DNA of 64,000 bases from contig NZ_FNBD01000001.1 of NCBI RefSeq assembly GCF_900102165.1, positions 463,697-527,696 of the forward strand. The letters are read 5' to 3'. Below, piece after piece: positions 34,136 through 42,942 of this stretch. The stretch comes from Cellulophaga baltica (GTDB taxonomy: Bacteria; Bacteroidota; Bacteroidia; Flavobacteriales; Flavobacteriaceae). How positions within the stretch are numbered: the first letter of the stretch is position 1; each line of letters starts with the position of its first letter. The position numbers and the translations under genes were made by a program. The notes beneath the pieces are model-generated. The model saw only the letters and a list, made by a program, of their open reading frames with translations, was not told the origin of the DNA and made no database searches.

Positions 34136-36259
34136 ATGCAACTTATTCCCTACTTATTAAAGCATACCCAACTCTTAGAGAAAAATATAGCCAATACGGT
34201 AGAACTTCTAGATCAGGACTGTACCGTACCTTTTATTTCTAGATACCGAAAAGAAAAAACTGGCGACTTGGATGAGGTTCAAATTGGTGAAATCGTAAAG
34301 TACAAAGAATTATATGAAGCTTTAGAAAAGCGAAAATTGGCAATCATTAAAGCTGTTGATGAACAAGAAGCTCTTACCCCAGAACTAAAAAAGAAATTTG
34401 AAGATGCGGCTGATTTAACCAGCTTAGAAGATTTGTATTTACCTTTTAAGAAAAAGAGAAATACAAAATCTGAGGTAGCCATTAAAAATGGCTTAGAACC
34501 TTTGGCTAAAATCATCATGGCACAGAAAAATGATGATATTGATTACATCGCATCGCAGTATTTGAATGATGCCGTAGTCAATGAAGATGATGCTATTGAA
34601 GGTGCCCAGCATATTATTGCAGAATGGATTAATGAGCGCACCGATGTTAGAAATCAAATTCGTCATCAATTAGAAAAATTTGCGCAGATTACTACGAAGG
34701 TTGTTGGTACCAAAAAAGACGATGAAAAAGCTCAGAAATTCCGTGATTATTTTGATTGGAGCGAGTCTTTAAATCGCTGTCCTTCCCATAGATTACTTGC
34801 TATTTTACGGGCAGAGAATGAAAAATTTATTCGTGTAAAAGTTGTAATTGAAGACGAACGTACGATAGAAAAAATAGAAGACCGAATTATAAAAAATCGA
34901 AGTTCTAGTACTACGTATATAAAAGCAGCTATAGAGGATGCCTACAAACGTCTTTTATACCCTTCCCTATCTAATGAAACCTTAAAACTGGCTAAAGAAA
35001 AAGCAGACGCAGAGGCTATAGAAGTCTTTTCTAAAAACTTAAAACAACTCTTATTAGGCGCTCCTTTGGGAGAAAAACGTATTCTCGCTATAGATCCAGG
35101 CTTTAGAAGTGGTTGTAAAGTAGTTTGCCTAAGCTCTCAAGGCGATTTAGTTCATAATGAGAATATCTATCCGCATGCCCCACAAAATGATAGTACAGGC
35201 GCTATAAAGAAAATAAGTAGTTTAGTAGATGCTTATAAAATTGAAGCTATTGCTATTGGGAATGGCACCGCATCTAGAGAGACCGAACAATTGGTGAAAC
35301 GCATCATTTTTAAAAACCCAATAGAAGTTTATGTGGTTAGTGAAGCAGGAGCCTCTATCTACTCGGCCTCTAAAATAGCACGTGATGAGTTTCCTAATTA
35401 TGATGTTACCGTCCGCGGATCTGTTTCTATCGGAAGAAGACTAGCAGACCCATTGGCAGAATTGGTAAAAATAGATCCAAAATCTATTGGGGTTGGTCAA
35501 TACCAGCATGATGTAGATCAGTCTAAACTAAAAACATCTTTGGACACCGTTGTAGAAAGTTGCGTAAATGCCGTTGGTGTAAATATTAATACAGCAAGCG
35601 TGCCTTTGCTGAGTTATGTTTCAGGAATTGGGCCAAAACTTGCAGAAAATATTGTTGCCTATAGAAATGAAAATGGGGCTTTTACCAGCAGAACAGCAAT
35701 TAAAAAAGTACCACGCCTAGGCGGAAAAGCTTTTGAACAAGGGGCTGCATTTTTAAGAATTAAAGATGCCAAAAATCCGTTAGATGATTCTGCCGTACAC
35801 CCAGAACGTTATGATTTGATTAAAAGCATGGCAAAAGACAAGGGTATTTCTATCAAAGAAATTATAGGAAATAAAAGTGTCTTAGAAAGCATAAATCTCA
35901 ATGCCTATTGTAGCGAAGATATTGGTTTACCTACGTTAAAAGATATTATAAAAGAATTGGAGAAGCCAGGTTTAGATACCCGCGAAAAAGCTAAAGTATT
36001 CACTTTTGATCAACAAATAAAATCGATTACCGATTTACATGAAGGACTTGTACTTCCTGGTATTGTAAACAATATCACCAATTTCGGGTGTTTCGTAGAT
36101 ATCGGAATAAAGGAAAGTGGTCTTATTCATATTTCAAACCTATCTGATACTTTTGTAAAAGATGTAAATGAACATGTAAGCTTACAACAACAAATAATTG
36201 TAAAAGTGATGGAGGTTGATGTGGCTCGTAAACGCATTCAGCTAGCCCTACAGAAATAA
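34136..36259 (+). CDS. tex: Tex family RNA-binding protein
   Basis: 707 aa, cytoplasmic. N-terminal helical Tex domain (FISRYRKEKTGDLDEVQIGEI near 24-45), YqgF/RNase H-like domain (ILAIDPGFRSGCKVVCLS at about 315), helix-hairpin-helix region (NTASVPLLSYVSGIGPKLAE at about 485) and a C-terminal S1 RNA-binding domain (HEGLVLPGIVNNITNFGCFV). The full family layout is present. Tex binds nucleic acids and is related to eukaryotic Spt6; precise role varies between species. The downstream deacetylase gene begins 6 bases after its stop, so they are likely one operon. Confidence 0.95.
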   Translation: MQLIPYLLKHTQLLEKNIANTVELLDQDCTVPFISRYRKEKTGDLDEVQIGEIVKYKELYEALEKRKLAIIKAVDEQEALTPELKKKFEDAADLTSLEDLYLPFKKKRNTKSEVAIKNGLEPLAKIIMAQKNDDIDYIASQYLNDAVVNEDDAIEGAQHIIAEWINERTDVRNQIRHQLEKFAQITTKVVGTKKDDEKAQKFRDYFDWSESLNRCPSHRLLAILRAENEKFIRVKVVIEDERTIEKIEDRIIKNRSSSTTYIKAAIEDAYKRLLYPSLSNETLKLAKEKADAEAIEVFSKNLKQLLLGAPLGEKRILAIDPGFRSGCKVVCLSSQGDLVHNENIYPHAPQNDSTGAIKKISSLVDAYKIEAIAIGNGTASRETEQLVKRIIFKNPIEVYVVSEAGASIYSASKIARDEFPNYDVTVRGSVSIGRRLADPLAELVKIDPKSIGVGQYQHDVDQSKLKTSLDTVVESCVNAVGVNINTASVPLLSYVSGIGPKLAENIVAYRNENGAFTSRTAIKKVPRLGGKAFEQGAAFLRIKDAKNPLDDSAVHPERYDLIKSMAKDKGISIKEIIGNKSVLESINLNAYCSEDIGLPTLKDIIKELEKPGLDTREKAKVFTFDQQIKSITDLHEGLVLPGIVNNITNFGCFVDIGIKESGLIHISNLSDTFVKDVNEHVSLQQQIIVKVMEVDVARKRIQLALQK

Positions 36260-36265
36260 CAGTAC

Positions 36266-37168
36266 ATGCTTAAAATTGCTTGTCACCCGATATACAAACA
36301 TCATTTGCCAGACGGACACCGGTTCCCCATGGCGAAGTATGATTTGTTGCCACAACAATTACTGTATGAAGGTACTTGCCAAAAAGAAAATTTCTTTGAA
36401 CCAGAAATCCCCAATGATAAGTATATTCTAGCCGTTCATGATGCGGAGTATTATTATGATTTATTGAATATTAAAATAGATCCTAAAGCGGCACGAAAAA
36501 TTGGTTTTCCGCTTTCCGAAGATTTGGTGGAGCGTGAACGAATTATTGCAGATGGCACTATGAAAGCATGCGATTATGCATTAATAAATGGAGTTGCTAT
36601 GAATATAGCGGGCGGCACTCACCATGCCTATTCTGATCATGGGGAAGCTTTTTGCATGCTGAATGATCAAGCCATTGGCGCCAGATATTTACAGGCAAAA
36701 AAATTAGCTATGCAAATATTGATTGTTGATTTAGATGTGCATCAAGGTAATGGTACCGCAGAAATTTTTCAAAACGATACTTCTGTGTTTACATTTTCCA
36801 TGCATGGCAAGAGTAATTACCCTTTTAAAAAAGAGGTCTCTGATTTAGACATTGCATTAGAAACAGGCACTCAAGATGAAACCTATTTAGCCCTCTTAAA
36901 AAAAACCTTGCCAGAACTTATTGAAAAAGTACAACCTAATTTCATTTTTTACTTATCTGGAGTAGACGTGTTAGCCAGTGATAAATTAGGCACTTTAGCT
37001 TTGAGTTTAGAGGCCTGCAAAAAACGGGATGAAATTGTACTCCAAGCCTGTTTTGATCACAAAATTCCTGTTCAATGTAGCATGGGTGGTGGCTATTCTC
37101 CAGATATAAAAATCATAATTGAAGCACATGCTAATACGTTTAGAATGGCACAACGCATCTTTTTTTAA
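36266..37168 (+). CDS. Histone deacetylase family (acetoin utilization/APAH-like) hydrolase
   Basis: 300 aa, zinc-dependent deacetylase fold. Catalytic elements: GGTHHAYSDHGEAFCMLND (tandem His and backbone), DLDVHQGNGT (Asp and His zinc ligands), and SGVDVLASDKLG (second Asp ligand). Bacterial members act on acetylpolyamines, acetoin-related compounds or acetyl-lysine; the substrate here is unknown. A polyamine operon elsewhere in the window makes acetylpolyamine deacetylation conceivable but not shown. It begins 6 bases after tex. Confidence 0.9.
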   Translation: MLKIACHPIYKHHLPDGHRFPMAKYDLLPQQLLYEGTCQKENFFEPEIPNDKYILAVHDAEYYYDLLNIKIDPKAARKIGFPLSEDLVERERIIADGTMKACDYALINGVAMNIAGGTHHAYSDHGEAFCMLNDQAIGARYLQAKKLAMQILIVDLDVHQGNGTAEIFQNDTSVFTFSMHGKSNYPFKKEVSDLDIALETGTQDETYLALLKKTLPELIEKVQPNFIFYLSGVDVLASDKLGTLALSLEACKKRDEIVLQACFDHKIPVQCSMGGGYSPDIKIIIEAHANTFRMAQRIFF

Positions 37169-37247
37169 CATTCTCTTTAGATTTCAAAAGCTCCCGCACG
37201 CAATCAAAAGAAGTATCTTAGTTTCCGAACTAATTAACGGGAACATT

Positions 37248-38804
37248 ATGAAAACAAACAACTTATTTACCGTACTCCTGTTACTCTTTTCTTTTACAGC
37301 GAGTACGGCACAAACTACAGATGCAATTGTAGAAAAAATGGTTACGGAAGCCAATGACAATTCTCAATTAGAGGTATTGGCCCATGAACTTATGGATGTA
37401 GTGGGTCCACGACTGGTAGGAACCCCACAAATGAAAAAAGCAAGTGACTGGGCTATTGCCACTTACAAAAAATGGGGTATAGATGCCCGTATGGAAGAAT
37501 ACGGCAAATGGCGCGGTTGGGAACGTGGTATTACACATGTAGATTTAATTGCTCCTCGCGTGGTAAGCTTAAGCGGTATGCAATTAGCCTGGAGTCCTAG
37601 TACCGGAAAGAAAGGAATTACGGCGAATTTAATTACGATACCAGAAGTAGCAGATTCTATTGCCTTTCAGAAGTGGTTACCGAATGTAAAAGGTAAAATT
37701 GTTTTGGTATCCATGAACCAACCTACTGGTAGACCTGATTACAACTGGGAAGAATTTGCAACTCCGGAATCTTTTGATAAAATGAAAAAAGATCGCGACG
37801 CATTAGAAGATTCTTGGCGTGAGCGTATGCGTAAAACAGGATTTACGTCTAGAACCATCAATCAAGAATTAGAAAAAGCTGGAGCTCTAGGTATCATTCA
37901 GTCCAGATGGTCTAACGGATTTGGTGCAAACAAAATTTTCAGTGCCAATACCAAAAAAATCCCAGTTGTAGATTTGTCCCTTGAAGATTATGGGCTAATT
38001 TATAGAATGACTGAAAATGGAGATCAACCAAAATTAAAAGTTGTTGCCGAATCTAAAGAACTAGGAACTGTCCCTACTTTTAATACACTAGCAGAAATAA
38101 AGGGAACAGAATTTCCTGAGGAATATGTGATTTTGTCTGCGCATTTTGACTCTTGGGATGGTGCTACTGGAGCCACTGATAATGGTACAGGAACCATCAC
38201 GATGATGGAAGCCGCTCGCTTGCTAAAAAAATTCTATCCAAACCCAAAAAGAACTATCTTAATCGGACTTTGGGGAAGTGAAGAGCAAGGTTTAAACGGC
38301 TCTCGTGCTTTTGTAGAAGATCATCCAGAAATTATTGCAAATGTACAAGCAGTATTTAATCAAGATAACGGAACAGGGAGAGTGGTGAAAATTTCTGGAC
38401 AAGGTTTCTTGCATGCCTACGATTATATTGGAAAATGGTTAGAAGCTGCTCCAAAAGATATCACGAAACAAATTGAGACTACTTTTCCTGGCGTTCCTAG
38501 TACTGGTGGCTCCGATTATGCCTCTTTTGTTTCTGCGGGTGTCCCTGCTTTTTCTTTGAGCTCTTTAAGCTGGAGCTATTGGAATTACACATGGCACACC
38601 AATTTAGACACCTATGATAAAATTGTTTTTGATGATGTACGAAATAATGCCATATTAACTGCAATAATGGCGTACAAGGCAAGTGAAGATCCTGAAAAAA
38701 CTTCCCGCGAGAAATCGGTTTTACCTATAAACCCAAGATCGGGAGAGCAACGCACTTGGCCAGAACCACGTTCTCCAGAACGCGATGGTGGCAAAATTGA
38801 ATAA
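37248..38804 (+). CDS. Exported M28 family metallopeptidase
   Basis: 518 aa from ATG 37248. Signal peptide MKTNNLFTVLLLLFSFTASTAQ. A PA-like insert domain (about 130-270) precedes the M28 zinc domain with LSAHFDSWDGATGATDNGTG (His and bridging Asp), GLWGSEEQGLNGS (catalytic Glu pair), FNQDNGTG and the later His in NYTWHTNLDTYD. Aminopeptidase or carboxypeptidase activity in the periplasm is expected. An in-frame ATG at 37119 inside the previous gene is rejected because it precedes the signal peptide. It ends at a strong shared terminator. Confidence 0.9.
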   Translation: MKTNNLFTVLLLLFSFTASTAQTTDAIVEKMVTEANDNSQLEVLAHELMDVVGPRLVGTPQMKKASDWAIATYKKWGIDARMEEYGKWRGWERGITHVDLIAPRVVSLSGMQLAWSPSTGKKGITANLITIPEVADSIAFQKWLPNVKGKIVLVSMNQPTGRPDYNWEEFATPESFDKMKKDRDALEDSWRERMRKTGFTSRTINQELEKAGALGIIQSRWSNGFGANKIFSANTKKIPVVDLSLEDYGLIYRMTENGDQPKLKVVAESKELGTVPTFNTLAEIKGTEFPEEYVILSAHFDSWDGATGATDNGTGTITMMEAARLLKKFYPNPKRTILIGLWGSEEQGLNGSRAFVEDHPEIIANVQAVFNQDNGTGRVVKISGQGFLHAYDYIGKWLEAAPKDITKQIETTFPGVPSTGGSDYASFVSAGVPAFSLSSLSWSYWNYTWHTNLDTYDKIVFDDVRNNAILTAIMAYKASEDPEKTSREKSVLPINPRSGEQRTWPEPRSPERDGGKIE

Positions 38805-38816
38805 CTATTGGATATA

Positions 38817-38847
38817 AAAAAAGCGGTCTTAATAGACCGCTTTTTCA
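38817..38847. terminator. Bidirectional terminator
   Basis: Stem AAGCGGTCT / AGACCGCTT around TAAT, flanked by A and T runs, between convergent genes. Confidence 0.9.
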
Positions 38848-38860
38848 TTCCTGAAATTAA

Positions 38861-39295
38861 TTATAAAATTCCAACTCCTACACGTACAGATGGCACTCGT
38901 ACGCTAGTTCTTATGGTTGTCCTATTCGAAGGACGGTAATAATTTCGATTGTAGCCATAATAGTAATAGGTAGCATGGCTGTAATAATGTGTGCTATGAT
39001 GGCAATGATCATCACAATGGTTATAATGTTCTGCATACGCATCACGTTTGCCTTTCATATAGGCGCGGTATGCCTTTCTATCACGCTTCTTTAAATCTTT
39101 CTCATAAGCTTGTTGCTCATCCCAAAATTCTTCTTCAGTAATTTTATCGTCTGCCGTAAACTCTTGTTCGTATTTAGCATCTTCCAATGCCCGTTGCTTA
39201 TAATAAGTTTTAGCAGCTATTTTTTCTTCTGTTTGTGCTTGTAACCCTAAAGTTGCGAATACCGCTAAAAAAGGTAGTAGGTGTATTTTTTTCAT
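38861..39295 (-). CDS. Exported His/Tyr-rich protein
   Basis: 144 aa, not assigned to a family. Signal peptide MKKIHLLPFLAVFATLGLQAQ. The middle is acidic and helical (about 35-80), rich in E, D, K and R. From about 90 the sequence becomes dense in His and Tyr with two Cys (YNHCDDHCHHSTHYYSHATY), then Arg/Val-rich to the end. The His/Cys cluster could chelate metal, and Tyr-rich tails can crosslink; neither is demonstrated. Outer-membrane or periplasmic location is expected. Possibly cell-surface. It is convergent with the M28 gene across a terminator. Confidence 0.7.
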   Translation of the reverse strand: MKKIHLLPFLAVFATLGLQAQTEEKIAAKTYYKQRALEDAKYEQEFTADDKITEEEFWDEQQAYEKDLKKRDRKAYRAYMKGKRDAYAEHYNHCDDHCHHSTHYYSHATYYYYGYNRNYYRPSNRTTIRTSVRVPSVRVGVGIL

Positions 39296-39460
39296 GCTTT
39301 AGTTATTTAAATTAAGAAATGGTTTAAATTTCCTGTTCTGCTTCTAAAACAATTGAAATGCAAAAAACCCTACTTTTTATCTCTCACTGATCCACGATAT
39401 GCAATAAAATAATAAAGGATTTGTTCTATGTTTAAGTAATATATAAATAGACTTTTTAAA

Positions 39461-40123
39461 ATGGGATTCAACTTATCTGGTATTGCAATTAATAAAAATT
39501 TTGAGGCTGATTTTGATTACCTACAAGAAAAACTTGGATGGAATCTAGAAAAACAATCTGAAATTGACTTTGAAATTGCATCTTCCAATTGGAAAGATGA
39601 AGGAATCTGTGATGTGTATTTTTCTGAACAGGGTACTTTATTATTCATTAGTATGGATCGATGTACGGGATCTTTTTCTATTGAAAACCAGAATGTATTA
39701 ACCTTTGCGCTCTCTGAAACTTCCATGGCATTTAATATTATTTACACGGAGAACTGCATCGAAAAAAGATCTATCATGCAGGTTGAAGATCATAGAATGC
39801 ATGATGAAGGAGAGAAATTAGCTGTAGAATCTACCTCTGAAGATCCTTCAGAAATAATTTGGAACCAAATGGGAGTAGTACTCGGCAAACCTTTTTGGGA
39901 TATTGCACCCGATGCTAAAGCCACCCGATACATTTTTAGCATTTCAAAACCCCAATTAAAAAAAGAAGCAAAATCTACGAAATCAGAAATAACAGTTCCA
40001 AAAGACGGGAAAATCACTTATGAAAGTGAAAGTGACCAAGGATCAATAAAAACAAAAAAGCAAGCCCCCAATCCTATAAAGACACCAGCAACCGAAAAAA
40101 AATGGTGGGAGTTCTGGAAGTAA
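39461..40123 (+). CDS. Hypothetical protein, first of a small unknown cluster
   Basis: 220 aa, no recognised family. Residues 1-about 165 look like one compact alpha/beta domain (GFNLSGIAINKNFEADFDYL; LGWNLEKQSEIDFEIAS; FISMDRCTGSF). The C-terminal tail (about 170-220) is low-complexity, Lys/Ser/Pro/Thr-rich and ends in KKWWEFWK, a Trp-rich tip. No signal peptide. It sits 51 bases ahead of the next gene. Similar short genes of this type often accompany contact-dependent systems as immunity proteins, but no toxin is present here. Confidence 0.6.
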   Translation: MGFNLSGIAINKNFEADFDYLQEKLGWNLEKQSEIDFEIASSNWKDEGICDVYFSEQGTLLFISMDRCTGSFSIENQNVLTFALSETSMAFNIIYTENCIEKRSIMQVEDHRMHDEGEKLAVESTSEDPSEIIWNQMGVVLGKPFWDIAPDAKATRYIFSISKPQLKKEAKSTKSEITVPKDGKITYESESDQGSIKTKKQAPNPIKTPATEKKWWEFWK

Positions 40124-40174
40124 GGAACTTTTTATACTTTAGAGTGTAAACAAAAACTATTAAAAACCATAACT

Positions 40175-40540
40175 ATGAACATAGCAGCTTACTTAATACT
40201 AGGAGGAATTATCTTAGCCTTAGTGATAAACTTCGCAATTAGCTCAAACAATATATTTAAAATAGTCTCATATTGTTTAGAACAAAATTCTGTTAGTAAC
40301 TATTGGCCTATGTTTTTTAAAAGTAGTTTCAGTTTTAGAGCTTTAATTTCTTCAACACTTGGATTAATCGTTGCTTTAATGATTTTTCTAGTAATTACAC
40401 CCTATATTCTAATCCGTACTTTTTCTAAAAAAGAATCCCTTATTAATGCCGCAGAATTATCTGAACCAGTAAAAGAGTCTTATTTAAATTCTGAAGTTCA
40501 AAAAACCAAAGAAGACCCTAACAGGTTTATGCCGAAATAA
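40175..40540 (+). CDS. Hypothetical membrane protein, 121 aa
   Basis: Two hydrophobic helices: about 3-27 (AAYLILGGIILALVINFAIS) and about 60-88 (SSTLGLIVALMIFLVITPYI). They are joined by a short polar region (NNIFKIVSYCLEQN...). The C-terminal 35 residues are hydrophilic. I do not recognise the family. It lies between two other small genes on the same strand with spacing of about 30-50 bases, so it is probably co-transcribed. Confidence 0.6.
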   Translation: MNIAAYLILGGIILALVINFAISSNNIFKIVSYCLEQNSVSNYWPMFFKSSFSFRALISSTLGLIVALMIFLVITPYILIRTFSKKESLINAAELSEPVKESYLNSEVQKTKEDPNRFMPK

Positions 40541-40570
40541 ATAATTAGAACAAACTCAATAAAATAACAC

Positions 40571-40948
40571 ATGGGACTACTCAATAAAATATTAGGTAAT
40601 GCAAGCGAAGTTTCGATAGACAAACTTCAAGAAAAATATGGTCGACTACTATTAGACAATGAAGCGGTAGAATTAGGGTTTAAACTCTTCCGTGATACGT
40701 TCATGTTTACTAACAAACGTTTAATTCTCATAGACGTACAAGGATTAACGGGTAGTAAAGTACAGTATCAATCTTATCCTTATAAAAGTATATCTAGATT
40801 CTCTTTAGAGACTGCAGGAACTTTTGATTTAGATGCCGAATTAAAAATTTGGATTTCTAGTGAAGACATTCCGTCTGTAAGTAAAAAATTTAATAAGAGT
40901 ATTGATGTTTATGAAGTACAGAAATACTTGGCTAGTAAAGTGATGTAA
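40571..40948 (+). CDS. Bacterial PH domain protein
   Basis: 125 aa, a single bacterial pleckstrin-homology domain (bPH_1 type). The characteristic strand pattern is FKLFRDTFMFTNKRLILID followed by YQSYPYKSISRFSLETAGTF, then LKIWISS. Such domains often assemble into rings and bind proteins rather than lipids. Cytoplasmic; no targeting signal. The partner is unknown. Spacing of 30 bases from the upstream membrane-protein gene suggests one transcript. Confidence 0.85.
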   Translation: MGLLNKILGNASEVSIDKLQEKYGRLLLDNEAVELGFKLFRDTFMFTNKRLILIDVQGLTGSKVQYQSYPYKSISRFSLETAGTFDLDAELKIWISSEDIPSVSKKFNKSIDVYEVQKYLASKVM

Positions 40949-41037
40949 AGCAAACATCAATGTCCATTTTTACAGTTTCTATAATTGCCTATGAAAACTT
41001 GATGGGTTCGTAGTGAAAGAATTAAGACACTCAAATT

Positions 41038-41544
41038 ATGGTAGCATTACGAGAATACACTTTAGACGTTGTAGAAGCTTACGCCTCTTATAGAAATAAC
41101 AAAATCATTTTTGATAATGGGTATGATAAAGTACCTAATCCGTTTACCTTAAAAGACGCTGAAGATTTTATAAACCTACAAACTGATAAAGCGATACCCG
41201 AACGGAAATTAATTTATTGGAAAGATCAATTTGTAGGTGAAATTGGGATAACGATCAATACGGATGTATTTAGATTAAGTGCTGAAATGGGCTATTTTAT
41301 TGCAGCGCCTTTTTGGGGCCATGGTATTGCTTCTGAAGCAATAAAATTGATGGTTGATTATAGTTTTAAAACCTTTGAAATTATAAGAATCGAAGCCGGA
41401 GTATTTTCATTTAACAAAGCATCAATGCGAGTACTAGAAAAAAATGGTTTTTACCTTGAATCCATTAAAAAAGACGCTGTAATCAAAAACGGTGTAATTC
41501 TCGATGATTATATCTGGGTACAATTAAAAAGAAAACGTAACTAA
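41038..41544 (+). CDS. GNAT acetyltransferase, RimJ/RimL-like
   Basis: 168-aa single GNAT domain of the RimJ/RimL type. IYWKDQFVGEIGITINTDVF is the central strand pair, AEMGYFIAAPFWGHGIASEA holds the acetyl-CoA P-loop, and FSFNKASMRVLEKNGFYLES is the typical C-terminal part. Members acetylate ribosomal-protein N-termini or antibiotics and amino acids; the substrate is unknown. Gap of 89 bases from the PH gene, and 14 bases to the SUFU gene. Confidence 0.85.
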   Translation: MVALREYTLDVVEAYASYRNNKIIFDNGYDKVPNPFTLKDAEDFINLQTDKAIPERKLIYWKDQFVGEIGITINTDVFRLSAEMGYFIAAPFWGHGIASEAIKLMVDYSFKTFEIIRIEAGVFSFNKASMRVLEKNGFYLESIKKDAVIKNGVILDDYIWVQLKRKRN

Positions 41545-41558
41545 AAACATAAATTACC

Positions 41559-42278
41559 ATGGAAAAATCTGAATCTGGATCTCCTATCTATAGGTATACA
41601 AACGAAGATAAAAACGAATTTAAAGGAGCCGGTGGCGATTCTTCAATGGAAGAAATATCTGATCATATTGAAGCTCATATAGGTGAAATACATATGGTAT
41701 TTCATGAAATAGTATCAGAACAAGTACATATAGATGTGCACTGGGTTAAACCTACAAAAGAACACCCTTTTCATACTTTAATTACTTCTGGAATGAGTGA
41801 TAAACCAATGAATACCCCCGAAGGTGTAGAAGGATGCGATTATGCAGAATTGAGTATTTGCTTGCCAGAAGAGTGGAAAATATCAGAAGAAGATTTTAAA
41901 GATGAGAACAATTATTGGCCCATTAGGTTTTTAAAATATCTTGCTAGGTTTCCGCACGAATACAACACATGGCTTAGTTACGGGCATACCATACCTAATG
42001 GAAACCCACCCGAAGCCTTTGCCGAAAACACAAAGCTAAATACTATGATTTTATTGCCGTCCATACTGTTTGGCGATAAGTTCCCTATCCTTGAACTGGA
42101 AAATAAAACAATCATTTTTTATACTCTTATCCCTTTGTATGATGAGGAAGTTGCCTTAAAAATGGCCAAAGGAGTAGACGCACTTTTTGATGGTTTTGAC
42201 AAATTTGGACTTACCGATGTACTTCAAATTAACCGGCCAAATACTATTGTTAAAAAGAAGTTTTTAGGGCTCTTTTAA
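41559..42278 (+). CDS. Suppressor of fused (SUFU) domain protein
   Basis: 239 aa. The SUFU-like domain spans most of the protein (HMVFHEIVSEQVHIDVHWV, TLITSGMSDKPMN, AELSICLPEEW, and FYTLIPLYDEEVALKMAKG). In bacteria such domains recur as immunity proteins against polymorphic toxins, but can also be found alone. No toxin or secretion gene lies beside it. Cytoplasmic. It ends a run of small genes beginning at 39461; a new promoter follows. Confidence 0.85.
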   Translation: MEKSESGSPIYRYTNEDKNEFKGAGGDSSMEEISDHIEAHIGEIHMVFHEIVSEQVHIDVHWVKPTKEHPFHTLITSGMSDKPMNTPEGVEGCDYAELSICLPEEWKISEEDFKDENNYWPIRFLKYLARFPHEYNTWLSYGHTIPNGNPPEAFAENTKLNTMILLPSILFGDKFPILELENKTIIFYTLIPLYDEEVALKMAKGVDALFDGFDKFGLTDVLQINRPNTIVKKKFLGLF

Positions 42279-42302
42279 AAATAAGTGAGGAGCTATTTTA
42301 CC

Positions 42303-42310
42303 TAACTTTG
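42303..42310 (+). promoter_or_regulatory. -7 element of DUF4442 gene
   Basis: Exact TAACTTTG (TAnnTTTG), 29 bases before the ATG. No clear -33 TTG. Confidence 0.45.
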
Positions 42311-42339
42311 GCATTAATTTAGTAATATCATTTTTTTGC

Positions 42340-42864
42340 ATGTCTATTTATAAAAAGATCGCTGACATAGGTAGTAAGTACATAGAAACCGCCACTCTAT
42401 TTAAATATGGCTTTAATTTCTCTCCTATGTACCGAAGAACTACGGCGAGAATTGTTTTAATTTCTAAAGACTTGCTGCATATCCGTATCAAACTCCCAAT
42501 TAGTTACAAGAACAAAAACTATGTAAGTTCTATCTTTGGCGGGAGTATGTTTGCTGCTGTAGACCCTATTCCTATGGTTCAATTAATGAACTTAATTGGA
42601 GATGATTATGTAGTTTGGGATAAAGCCGCAGAAATAAAATTTAAAAAACCAGCAAAAGAAAATTTATATGCGGACTTCAATTATACTTTAGCCGAAGTAG
42701 CAGAAATTAAAAAGCGAGTTAAAGCTAATAACGAAATAGAAATTGTGAAACATACCGCCTTGACGGACAAAGAAAATACGATCACTTTTTGTGAAGTGGC
42801 GAAGACAATTTACATTGCTGACAAAGCCTATTTTAAAGAAAAAAAAGAGCGCTTAAATCGCTAA
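42340..42864 (+). CDS. DUF4442 hotdog-fold protein
   Basis: 174 aa. Hotdog fold resembling PaaI-type thioesterases: LLHIRIKLPISYKNKNYVSSIFGGSMFAAVDPIPM contains the hotdog helix preceded by the N/G-rich loop, and AAEIKFKKPAKENLYADF is the central strand. Acyl-CoA thioesterase activity is possible, but DUF4442 members are uncharacterised. Cytoplasmic. Monocistronic, with the MBL gene 78 bases on. Confidence 0.8.
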   Translation: MSIYKKIADIGSKYIETATLFKYGFNFSPMYRRTTARIVLISKDLLHIRIKLPISYKNKNYVSSIFGGSMFAAVDPIPMVQLMNLIGDDYVVWDKAAEIKFKKPAKENLYADFNYTLAEVAEIKKRVKANNEIEIVKHTALTDKENTITFCEVAKTIYIADKAYFKEKKERLNR

Positions 42865-42918
42865 ATAATCATTTAGCACCTCTAAACTGCTTCAGAATTT
42901 CAGTTTTCAATAAAACAA

Positions 42919-42934
42919 TAAGACCTTAGTCTTA
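42919..42934. repeat. Operator-like palindrome before MBL gene
   Basis: TAAGAC CTTA GTCTTA, perfect 6-bp arms, ending 8 bases before the ATG at 42943. It is well placed to control initiation, but the protein is unknown. Confidence 0.5.
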
Positions 42935-42942
42935 TACATCCC

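Noticed and set aside
37119-37247. Extension of the M28 peptidase start into the deacetylase gene
   Set aside because: A standard signal peptide begins at 37248.
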